NCBI RefSeq assembly: GCF_018294505.1
Contig: NC_057808.1
Location: 229,025,780 to 229,089,779 of the forward strand
DNA: 64,000 bases
Direction of reading: 5' to 3'
DNA from: Triticum aestivum
Lineage: Eukaryota; Streptophyta; Magnoliopsida; Poales; Poaceae
Within the stretch, counting starts at the first letter, position 1. Each line of letters starts with the position of its first letter. The notes below the pieces were generated by a model that saw only the letters and a program-made list of their open reading frames with translations, was not told where the DNA came from and made no database searches. The translations under genes were made by a program, and so were the position numbers. Shown here piece by piece: positions 34,118 through 43,922 of this stretch.

Positions 34118-35388
34118 GGTGTATTAGAATTGTAAAAGACAATTTTATAATTGATCTATTTTTATATTTTGCTCAAAAGCTTGAATTCCTCCTGTGCGGC
34201 CGTTTTAATATAATCTGAAAGTTTTCCAGTCGTCGGCTTCAGCCCCCTCGTAGGAAGTACGGGGGTGTTTGGAAAAGCATTTAATCACTCTTTATCCAAC
34301 GTCTTGGTCCGTGAAGGAGGTGATAATGCAGCGAACCAGGCAATCGGACTATAAGGCGTTAACACTTTCACTTAGCCATAGGAGTTTTATGGTGGGACTA
34401 CGACATAGCCCCTAGTATGTATGCGGCGTATAGTGCCTTACATATTTGATCTGAAAAAGATCCCTCGTGTGACACGGAGAATCGCTAAGGATTCCAAGAA
34501 GTCGTCAAGTGGTTGACCAGCTCTCGCCGCATCATGACAATCAGTTTTCGGCTTTCTCTACTGACGTGCTCATCCGGTTTAGACCAGGGCACAATCGCAG
34601 TAGTTCTCCCTTTACTACCCTAGCCGATAGAGCGGAACGTAGGGTAGCAAGCACAGGAGCCGGGCAACCCAACTATTGACCCAAGACAATGATTCGGAGC
34701 TGATGCATATAAGGCCAAACTAGCGACGCCGAAGTACGCCATAGAGCTGTTCGGACTTTTACTGGTGACTCATTCGTTCCCATACCGAGTCCCTGGAAGG
34801 GTATGCCGAGTTGCATCTGTAAAGCAGTCGTTGAGGCCGTACTCATTGTTGAAAGAGTATGAAAGATTAGTTCGGATTAGGTTTGCTGGGAGCGGAGCAA
34901 TATGCCAATGATAAATTTAATGTATATATAAAAAAATGGAAACCACAAACCCGGCTATTTGACATGCTCGGGGTCGGGAACGGAGGAAAAAGGGCATAGT
35001 ACAGGCTCGGAATAAAGAGTGTGGTCTACAAAAAGTTATTTTGGACCTCCTGTCGCACGTCTGCGCCGCCCGTCCTCAGGGAGGGGAATCCTTAACGGAA
35101 GTAGCCCCTTAGGAGAGTGTACGGATCCGAACTCCGATAGAGTCCGTTGTAGATGCTGTCCTGTTGGTCACCTGTTCTTAAGAGATGATACAGAAAAATA
35201 AGGAAAACTGATAAAAAATGTTACGGGAATGCTTGCAGGGTTGTCCGTATTGTGCTTCCGCCGATGCCCATGGTATCTTGAGTGCGTAGTGATGTACGCA
35301 TGGTGTAAATTTTGCCAGTATAGTAGGTGGGTGGCGGAAACCGAACTGCTATTTCCGTTTCGGGAGTGGTCGAACTTCAGAGGGAAAC
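34118..35388 (-). other. 3' region of element C where pol is missing
   Basis: No RT, RNase H or integrase motif in any frame. The block 34560-34690 is shared with element A (10450-10570). The deletion of pol therefore joined the end of gag to the conserved 3' non-coding block. Confidence 0.6.
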
Positions 35389-35702
35389 TATTTCTGGCCC
35401 CTGGTGTTCGGCTGGCGAGCCGCTCCGTCGTCTTTATCGCCTGGTGGCCTCCTCCCCTTGTGATCGGCGTTAAGCTTGCCTGCCTGCTTGAGGACCCAAC
35501 AGTTTCTGTTGGTATGATTAGCTGGCTTATCAGGGTGACCGTGAATCTGACAAGGTCGGTCCAATATCCTGTCAAGGGTGGATGGTCCATCCTGGTTTGC
35601 CTTTAGTGGCTTCTTCCGTTGACCGGGTTTCGGATTGTGAAATCCAGCGTTGACCGCTGTGTCGCGTAATCTTTCAGTATTATTGCGACTGTTGTGTTCG
35701 GT

Positions 35703-37781
35703 TCATCGTGGCTTACCGTTGCCGTCTCGGATTTCGGAAGTGCCCGGGTCGCTGGCGTTGTTGCTTTTACGAGCGAGCCAGTTGTCTTCTCCCGCACAAA
35801 AGCGAGTCATTAGAGCGGTAAGGGTTGTCATGGATTTGGGTCCTTCCTGGCCGAGGTGACGCGCTAGCCATTCATCCCGGACGCTATGTTTGAAGGCCGC
35901 GAGGGCTTCTGCGTCCGGACAGTCGACAATTTGGTTCTTTTTGACTAAGAACCTAGTCCAGAGCTCCCTGGCTGACTCGCCGGGCTCCTGGACAATATGA
36001 CTCAAGTCATCGGCATCTAGTGGCCGGACATATGTTCCTTGGAAGTTGTCTCGAAAGGCGTCTTCCAAATCTTCCCAGTTGCCAATAGAATTTTCTGGCA
36101 AACTGTTTAGCCAGTACCGAGCTGGCCCTTTGAGCTTGAGAGGTAGGTATTTAATGGCATGAAGGTCGTCTCCGCGAGCCATGTGAATATGGAGGAGGTA
36201 ATCCTCAATCCATACCGCGGGATCTGTTGTTCCATCGTATGATTCGATGTTAATGGGTTTAAACCCGTCTGGAAATTCATGCTCCATTACCTCGTCAGTG
36301 AAGCAGAGAGGGTGTGCGGCTCCTCTATGTTGGGCCACACTATGAAGCACCTCCGGCGGACTCCGTTTACGGTGTTCGGACCGGGCGTGGTCGGCTCTGT
36401 TGTGTCCGAATAGGTAACCATCATCACCGGTCGGGGCATGTCCCCACGATCTGTATATCGATTTTGTGTGTCCTGTTCTCCCCTCCAGGTCTTGTTGGAT
36501 GTCGCGAGTATTCCCCCGAGCTGTTTTGTTCTTGTTTTGACGGCCGGATGGGTTGGTATGCTGCTCTGCTTGGGCTGCTTCTTTATCCGGACCGAACTGT
36601 GGTCGGCCTACCGCATTATTCGATGGTGGTGTGGGCTCTAACGCCCTGCCATCGTATTGAGGGAGCCACCTACTCTTGGGGTGGCTTTTGTCTGGGCCGC
36701 TGAGGCCGTATTCTTCGGCGGCCAAGACCTCGGTCCATCTATCATTGAGCAAATCTTGGCTCGCTTGAAGCTGCAGCTGCTTCTTCCTTAGGCTCCTTGC
36801 AGTGGCTATGAGCCGGCGTTTAAAGCGCTCCTGCTCGAGAGGTACCTTAGGCACGATAAAATCCTCGTTGCCGAGGATCTCCTCTTCCTTGGAGAGTGGG
36901 AGGTAATTGCTATCCTCCAAGTCTCCATATGTGGCCTGTTCATCAGGGCTGTCTTGCCCGCCTACCCGTTCCTCCTGTTCGGATCCTACCTCAACAGGGT
37001 CTTCATTGTCCGGAGTGTTATCTTCTCCGGTGCTAGTATTGTTTTCTCTTGAGTGACGTGACTTAGAGCGGCGCCGGGCGCGCCGGTGTTCGGACTGTGT
37101 GCCAGGAGGTTTATCCTCAACTGGATCCTCCTTGTCATCGTCGAGAGCGTCGTTGGGTGTGTCTACCATACACACGTCGTACCATGAAGTGGCCATCCCG
37201 CGTCTAGCGGGTAGTGAGTTCTGGCCTTGCCCCTCATCGTCGTCCATACCGTCGATGTCTTCGGAGCCGAGGTCAAGCGTGTTGGTTGGGTCTTCGATAG
37301 TGGCTATGAAGTGGGTGGCGGGTGGGAAGCAAAATTCTCCATCATCCACTGCAAGTTCGAACCGAACATAGTTCGGCGGCGAGTCGCCTACCAGGGATAG
37401 GTTTTTTAGTGAGTTTAGTACGTCGCCCATGGGCGAGTGTTGGAAGACGTCTGCGGCGCTGAACTTGAAGATCGATAACCGATTGAGTTCGGTATCCGCG
37501 GACTCGCCGGGTTCGGAACTTGTCGCCGGAGACGAGTCCGGGGTTCCGTTGATGCGGATATCATATGAAGTAGAATCTGTGTGCGGCTCCAACATCGCGG
37601 AATCGGTGGCCTCTGTGATGGGGTTGAGCTTCCTATCTTCGGATGACTCGATCCGCTCCAGATCTAAGGCCAGAGTTGTTAGAGGAGCTATCTCATGGAT
37701 GTGGCCTGCTGGCAGGTTCAAGCCGTGCTCATCGGGGCGAAGGGGAACGGTCGGCGCGGTCTCAAATCTGTCGAAGATCAA
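35703..37781 (-). CDS. gag polyprotein of element C, 692 codons
   Basis: The longest open frame in the window. The N-terminal 480 residues are acidic and low complexity (disordered leader). A helical stretch follows (KRRLIATARSLRKKQLQLQ). The capsid-type retrotrans_gag domain occupies about residues 495-690, with FKPINIESYDGTTDP, ARYWLNSLPENSIGNWEDLE, DAFRDNFQGTY and ELWTRFLVKKN. The frame stops at 35703, but homologous sequence continues after a shift (35590-35390), with CQIHGHPDKPANHTNRNCW, a Cys/His zinc-binding motif. Gag would form the virus-like particle and package element RNA. The start is the first Met after the primer site region. Confidence 0.75.
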   Translation of the reverse strand: MIFDRFETAPTVPLRPDEHGLNLPAGHIHEIAPLTTLALDLERIESSEDRKLNPITEATDSAMLEPHTDSTSYDIRINGTPDSSPATSSEPGESADTELNRLSIFKFSAADVFQHSPMGDVLNSLKNLSLVGDSPPNYVRFELAVDDGEFCFPPATHFIATIEDPTNTLDLGSEDIDGMDDDEGQGQNSLPARRGMATSWYDVCMVDTPNDALDDDKEDPVEDKPPGTQSEHRRARRRSKSRHSRENNTSTGEDNTPDNEDPVEVGSEQEERVGGQDSPDEQATYGDLEDSNYLPLSKEEEILGNEDFIVPKVPLEQERFKRRLIATARSLRKKQLQLQASQDLLNDRWTEVLAAEEYGLSGPDKSHPKSRWLPQYDGRALEPTPPSNNAVGRPQFGPDKEAAQAEQHTNPSGRQNKNKTARGNTRDIQQDLEGRTGHTKSIYRSWGHAPTGDDGYLFGHNRADHARSEHRKRSPPEVLHSVAQHRGAAHPLCFTDEVMEHEFPDGFKPINIESYDGTTDPAVWIEDYLLHIHMARGDDLHAIKYLPLKLKGPARYWLNSLPENSIGNWEDLEDAFRDNFQGTYVRPLDADDLSHIVQEPGESARELWTRFLVKKNQIVDCPDAEALAAFKHSVRDEWLARHLGQEGPKSMTTLTALMTRFCAGEDNWLARKSNNASDPGTSEIRDGNGKPR

Positions 37782-37998
37782 GTCTCCCTAGATGTCCGCA
37801 ACGTAGTTCAAGCTCCCAAATCTGACCTGACGGCCAGGGGCGTAGCTGTCGATCTGCTCCAGATGGCCAATTGAGTTGGCCTGCAGTACGAAGCCGCCGA
37901 ATACGAAGATCTGTCCGGGGAGGAAGGTTTCTCCTTGGACCTCGTCAGTATAGACTATCGAAGGGGCCATCGGACCCTTTGCTGACGGCACAGTGGAA

Positions 37999-38017
37999 CT
38001 CTCAATGAAAGCACCAA
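37999..38017 (-). other. Primer-binding site of element C
   Basis: Minus strand TTGGTGCTTTCATTGAGAG directly follows the 5' LTR, as in other members of this Triticeae group. The primer tRNA was not assigned. Confidence 0.6.
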
Positions 38018-38498
38018 TCTCGGTGTCAAAACTGGCGGATCTCGGGTAGGGGGTGCCGAACTGTGTGTCTAGGATCGATGGTAACAGGAGACGGGGGACA
38101 CGATGTTTACCCGGGTTCGGGCCCTCTCTATGGAGGTAATACCCTACTTCCTGCTTGATTGATCTTGATGAATATGAGTGTTACAAGAGTTGATCTACCA
38201 CGAGATCGTAATGGCTAAACCCTACAAGTCTAGCCTGTATGAGTATGTTAATGTGTATCTCCCTATCCAGACTACGCTCTCCGGTTTATATAGACACCGG
38301 AGGGATCTAGGGTTACATGGAGTCGGTTACATCAGAGGGAATCTACATAGTCGGTTGCCAAGCTTGCCTTCCACGCAAAGTAGAGTCCAATCTGGACACT
38401 GGTACAGTCTTCGGCCTTCATGTCTTCACAGCCCATCAGTCCGGCCCAATGGATAACAGGCCGGACGCCCGAGGACCCCTTAGTCCAGGACTCCCTCA
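38018..38498 (-). repeat. 5' LTR of element C
   Basis: Same family as the 3' LTR, 481 bp; the terminal ...ACACCGACA has changed to ...ACACCGAGA at 38018. The TATA-type tttatatag (on plus, near 38285) lies in the cggtttatatagacaccgg block shared with 30280 and 47140. Confidence 0.9.
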
Positions 38499-38507
38499 AC
38501 GGGCACC

Positions 38508-39178
38508 GGCGGCGGAGCGTGTGGTGGGTGTTCCGCGCACACCTAATAGGGACACCTCGCGCACTATACTATGCCGAGGACTGCGTCGCCCCCGCGGTGT
38601 AGCCTCCCAGCTGGAGCTATCCTCTGATGACGGCGGACTGGCTGAGCGACAATGATGGACCGGTGACATTGGCGATTGTGGGAGAAGCAGACAGATAAGC
38701 TACATGGAGGGAGGGGAAAATGTGACCCAGGACTCGTCTTGTCACCCACTGCCGCCGACGGCTTATAGCGCAAACTTGCGCAGCTCGCGGGGGCGTTATG
38801 TCGGCCAAATAGTGGCACCAATGAATCATCGGTGAGCCCGTTCCCGCGCAACCTCGTTGGTTCCCGTGCAAGCTTCCCGCCTGACTCGGTGAAATCCCCC
38901 AAAATCCCAATGCCTACCGGCCTGCCATATAAACCCTCACGGCCGGCGAGTCCTGCATCGCGTTTTCCCCTCCCTCCCTGTAGCTTATCTTGTCTACTTC
39001 TCCCACAATCCCCAATGGCGTCGGTCCATCATCGTCGCTCAGCCACTCCGCCGTCATCAGAGGACAGCTCCAGCTGGGAGGCTATACCGCGGCGGCGGCA
39101 GTCCCCGGCGTAGTGTAGTGCGCGTGGCGTCCCTGTTGGGTGTGCGCGGAACACCCACCACACACTCCGCCGCTGCTG
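38508..39178. repeat. Inverted repeat with arms of about 225 bp
   Basis: 38508-38733 is the reverse complement of about 38960-39178 at high but imperfect identity (shared strings gtgtggtgggtgttccgcgc, gcctcccagctggagct, gattgtgggagaag). The spacer is about 225 bp. RNA from either strand would fold into a long hairpin. The right arm overlaps the 5' end of the ORF at 39015. Confidence 0.85.
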
Positions 39179-39756
39179 CCCGTCGGCAGCTGTTGCCGGC
39201 TGCCATTGCCACCACACCACCATCGAAAGCCAGGGCCATCTCCCGCTCCGCCGCCGCGGCACGAATGTGGGAGGTGGCCGTCGTGGCCGCCACCCCACTG
39301 CCGGCCACCATGTCCATCATCCGCTCCGCCACCGCGGCCTGAAGGCAGGAGGTGGTGGTCGTGGCCGCCACCCCGTCGTCGGTCGCCATGGCCGCCAGCC
39401 CACCGTCGACCACCGGGATCATCAGCCGCTCCACCACCGCCGCCCGAAGGAGGGAGGCGGAGGTGGAGGCCCGCACGTGCGTCAGCGACCATGCACGCTA
39501 CATCGAGTTCCTGCGGGAGGAGGAGCGCCTCGTCAAGCATGCAAAGAGCCTTACCGCAGTCGTGGCTACAGCACACGTAGACGCAGAGGCGAGGAATCAG
39601 AAGATCTATGAGAAGTCCAGCCGCTTCGAGAGTTATCGTTTGGAGCGGCAGTTGGTGTTCGAGCTGGCGAGCGTCGCTGAACGTGAAGCGGCGACAGGCA
39701 CCGTATTGCATTTTTCCAGCTCGTCGGTAGGCTCCTCGTCCTCCTCCGCCTCTTAC
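39015..39756 (+). pseudogene. Unrecognised ORF with internal repeats and coiled coil
   Basis: Starts MASVHHRRSATPPSSEDSSS, shifts frame near 39110 and is interrupted by a TGA near 39341. It then runs open to TGA at 39757 (ending SSSSVGSSSSSASY). The middle consists of about four repeats of roughly 72 bp encoding VVAATPxxxxM...SRSTTAA-type units. The C-terminal part is charged and helical (YIEFLREEERLVKHAK, AREKSS-like). No family recognised. It could be a captured host gene fragment or an element ORF. Confidence 0.4.
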
Positions 39757-40889
39757 TGAGCGCGCTCGGCAGAGGAGAGGCTGCCAGAAGTAGCACAAAG
39801 CCCCTCCGTAGTAGTAGTATTTAGGGGCTATTTTGTTCAGTTCCTCTCACTATAGATGTGTGGTCGAACTGTACAACGTACTTAAAATTAGCTAGTATAT
39901 ATTGTTGAACTAGCTATTTCAGTACGTGGTTGGCAACAATTGGGGAAATGTTGGTCAGTTCAGCTGTCGAGTTGAACTATTTGTATAAATTAAGAATGAT
40001 TGCTTAATCTATCAATGAAATCGATGCTTAATTATTGAATTTTAGTTGCAAAAATTAGATAGTGCTAGTGATTTTTAGCTGCATATTTTGACAAATCGCA
40101 GTGTTACAAGGATTGACAAATGGCAATGTTACTAGATCAACAAATGTCAATCTTTCCAGTTTGACAAATGGCAACATACCCAATATGACAGATGCAAATC
40201 TTACCAAATTGTTTGTACGTGGTTGCACACGGTTCATCCAAAACAACCGTGTGCATTGAAGGGATGCACAAATCCTGCGCTGTGAATTTTCCCTCGACTT
40301 AAGGGGGAAGACCATAGCTCTCACTTTGCATACAAGTGTTCTATCTAAAACGTTTGCGATCAAGAGTTGCAGAAATCCTGCTCGACATATTTTCTCTTGG
40401 CTTGCATATGGGTGTTCTAACTAAAACGTTTGCAATCAAGAGCTGCACAAATCCTGCTAGGCACGTTTTCCCATGGCTTCCAAGGGAAGTTGTCGGTTTT
40501 CCATATGGGTGTTCTAACTAAAACGTTTGCGATGAGTGTTTTATATTTAAAAACCATATTAAACTGCGTCTTGGGCGCCATTAATGTACAGGATCCGAGC
40601 ACGGCGGGCGGCCATGGAAGTCAAAGGGCTCGCTTCCCGGTGAGCCTGTGCGGCGTACAACTTGCACGCTTCCCGGTGAGCCTCCGCACTGGAGTACAGC
40701 TCGCACGCCTCCCGTTTAGTCAAGCACCCAAGCACCTGTCCGCACGACACCTCCTAGACATTAAAGAGTGAGGCGTGGCGTCACGTGAATGGTTAACAGA
40801 ACGCACACAATTTAAATTATACAAAACGTTTGAGATGTTACAGTGCCAGCTATTTGTTTCAAAATGCCTTTGTTGGCTGTTATTCGGGT
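39757..40889. other. Central non-coding segment with short tandem repeats
   Basis: AT-rich DNA. At 40339-40535 a unit of 73-97 bp beginning ctaactaaaacgtttgcgatc recurs three times. At 40630-40715 a unit of about 40 bp (cgcttcccggtgagcct) repeats. AACGTTTGC-type strings recall the CACTA subterminal motifs. It has no left-arm counterpart. Confidence 0.55.
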
Positions 40890-42730
40890 GCGCCTTCTCT
40901 CAAAATGGACACGAAAAATACCACAGCATGTTGGGTGCCATTCCATTATAGCATGCCAAGTTTCATGAATTTCAGACGAGTTTTGGATTTACTACAATTT
41001 AGAAACAAAGTATCTCAATGTTTTGCCGTCAATCAACAGTGCCCTGGAGTTTGAAATTTATTCCCATTTCCTGTATGGGACCTAAGCATGCACCGAAGGA
41101 CATAGATTTGATTTTTCAACCAATTAATATGCACGGGAGCATGTGCATGTAGTTCAAATTTGAATTATGCACATAAAATGCGTGGAAAACCCAGTTAATG
41201 TATAAAGATGTCCAAACAAACCCCGAAAAATTCCAAAATTATACACAACACTCATGTTGTTCTATGTTGACACTGGAATTTTTTTGAAAGCAATAAGAGG
41301 CAACGGATATCATTTCATCCCCAAAGGTGGCACTTTCCCTACCGAAACCATCACACTTGTTGTGAGAAGGTCTAGTTTGTGAGAAGCTTATACCCAAACC
41401 TGCCCCAAATGGGACAAAAAATTTACCACGGCATGTTGATGCCTCTCCATGATAGAATGCCAAGTTTCATGAATTTCATATGAGTTTTGGATTTACTAGA
41501 ATTTAAAAGCCAGGCATCTCAATGTTCGCGGCCGAGGGATGGTGATAGGGTGTTTGAAATTCATTCACATGTATTGCATGGGACCTAAGCATGCAACCAA
41601 GGACACATATTTGATTTTTCAACCAGTTTATATGCACTGGAGCATGTGCTTGCAATTCACATTTGAATTATGCACATAAAATGCCTGGAAAACCGAGTTA
41701 ATGTATAAAAATGTCCAAACGAACCCCAAAAATTTGAAAAATAAACACAACACTCCTGTTGTTCTATGTTGACACTGGAAAAAAATTGAAAGCAATAAGA
41801 GGCAACGGATATCGTTTCGTCCCCAAAGGTGGCACGTTCCCTACCGAAACCATCACGCTTGTTGTGAGAAGTTCTGGTTTGTGAGAAGCTTATAACCAAA
41901 CCTGCGCCCAATGGGACAAAACATTTACCACGGCATCTTGATGCCGCTCCATGATAGCATGCCAAGTTTCATGAATTTCAGACGAATTTTGGATTTACTA
42001 GAATTTATAAACCAGGTATCTCAATGTTTGCGGCCGAGTGACGGTGACAGGGTGCTTGAAATTCATTCCCATTTCTTGCATGGGACCTAAGCATGCAACC
42101 AAGGACATAGATTTAATTATTCAACCAGTTTATATGCACTGGAGCATGTGCATGTAGTTCAAATTTGAATTATGCACATAAAATGCGTGGAAAACCCAGT
42201 TAATGTATAAAAATGTCCAAACAAACCCCGAAAAATTCCAAAATTAAACACAACACTCCTGTTGTGCTATGTTGACACTAGAAATTATTTAAAAGCAATA
42301 AGAGGCAACGGATATCGTTTTGTCCTCAAAGGTGGCACATTCCCTACCGAAACCATCATGCTTGTTGTGAGAAGCTCTGGTTTGTGAGAAGCTTATACCC
42401 AAAACTGCCCCAAATGGGACAAAAATTTTACCACGGCATGTTGATGCCGCTCCATGATAGCATGCCAAGTTTCATGAATTTCAGACGAGTCTTGGATTTA
42501 CTAGAATTTAAAAACCATGTATCTCAATGTTTGTGGCCGAGTGACGGTGGCGGGGTGTTTGACATTCATTCCCATTTTCTTGCATGGGACTTAAGCATGC
42601 AACCAAGGAGACAGATTTGATTTTTCAACCCGTTTATATGCACTGGAGCATGTGCATGTAGTTCAAATTTGAATTATGCTCCTGAAATGCCTACAAAACC
42701 AAGTTAATGTATAAAAACGTCCAAACGAAC
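40890..42730. repeat. 502-bp tandem array (right arm)
   Basis: The string tccaaacgaacccc recurs near 41211, 41713, 42214 and 42719, a period of 501-505 bp. It is the inverted counterpart of 27572-29814 and equally rich in CATGCA-type motifs. Confidence 0.85.
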
Positions 42731-43055
42731 CCTGAATAATTCCAATTTTTTTGACGACACACCTATAGTTGCATATTCACTGCAGATAAAAGTTCTAGCA
42801 ATTCAAACACCATCCTTTGCAGCTGTGACCCCATTACGTAATTCAAATCAAGACGAAAAATCAAGTAGATCGCACACAGATTATTATCACCAACCGTGTG
42901 AGATGCAGCACTAAATATCTTAGAGCATCGTCGGTGTATAGTACACCTATGGCTTACGTGAGAAGGTGCGTTGGCTACAGTCCACAGCCGCCATGTCAAA
43001 CACACTAGCTCACTCCCCAAATACCATTTGACTGTTCAATCGTCGCCGGTGAAAG

Positions 43056-43668
43056 ATGGGGACGTGGACCCGCGTCATGAGGGCAACTTCGGCGGCCCAC
43101 CCCGACGAGAGCGCGGCCATAACCGCCAGGAGCATGCTAACAAGCTTCATGAGGGCGACCGCAATCTGCGTCCGGGCGGCCAAGGCATCCCAAACGGCCG
43201 GTTTCGCTTCTCAGGCGGCGGCGGCAGCATCTGCCTCCGGGATAGCAACTGGCGAGAGCGACACAACAGCTGTCCATTCCGCAGCGGCGGCCTTAGCCCT
43301 GATGGAGGCCGCCCGCTACCATGTTGAGGCCGTCCACGCCCAGCTCGTGGCGGTCACCGCACAAATCGAACGAAACTTCTCCGACAACGGTCGGCAACCC
43401 ATGGCTGAAGAGTTAGCAATCTCTGAGAGAGTTCGAGCAGCCGTCCGTTCCTGCGTGGCACCTTACCACGACGGAGCCCGCCAAAGCCTAGATCGCCGGT
43501 GCCCACGCCCAGCTCGTGGTGGCCTATTCCAAAGATATGGCAGACGTGGATGGTGAGATGCTTGCGGAGTATGGTGTGGTTGATGCCATGGAGCCCCTTC
43601 CCCAGGAGACCGTCAGGCGTGAGCTGGACATGGAGGCGGCGGCGGAGATCGATGAGCACCAGCCGTAG
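43056..43668 (+). pseudogene. Ala-rich ORF of the right arm, frameshifted
   Basis: Counterpart of 27248-26634. MGTWTRVMRATSAAH opens the frame; after the RVRAAVRSC block a 2-bp deletion (ggca-ccttacc against ggcataccttgcc) shifts it. A TAG replaces a CAA codon about 30 nt further on. The original frame ends at 43666-43668. The total length is exactly 2 nt less than in the left arm. Lesions are therefore independent of those in the left copy. Confidence 0.55.
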
Positions 43669-43922
43669 TAGTACTCTTTTTTTGTTTCTTTAATTTGTTA
43701 GAGTAATGTTTAGGTCAGCTAGCTCTGTTTAATTGCTAAACTTGCTCGATTAAGAAGTGTGGGTGTGCTGTAGTCTCCTTTGTGTACCCAAATTATGCAA
43801 TGACGTGGATGACCTCTGTAACTCGGGAAATTTGAACCAAATTTTTTGACATCACACACAGGTTAAGCTATCTGAATCGTTTGTGATGTTCACATATCAT
43901 ACACAGTTCTGAATAAGGGACC

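Larger units (their letters stand above)
30052..38498 (-). mobile_element. Element C: complete Gypsy element (Fatima-like), gag only, TSD ACGGG
   Basis: LTRs 38018-38498 (5') and 30052-30499 (3') flank the element, and ACGGG is duplicated at 30047-30051 and 38499-38503. In element orientation: primer site, long gag, no protease/RT/integrase, conserved non-coding block, antisense ORF, 3' LTR. Lack of pol with clean ends implies mobilisation by a related autonomous copy. Confidence 0.9.
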
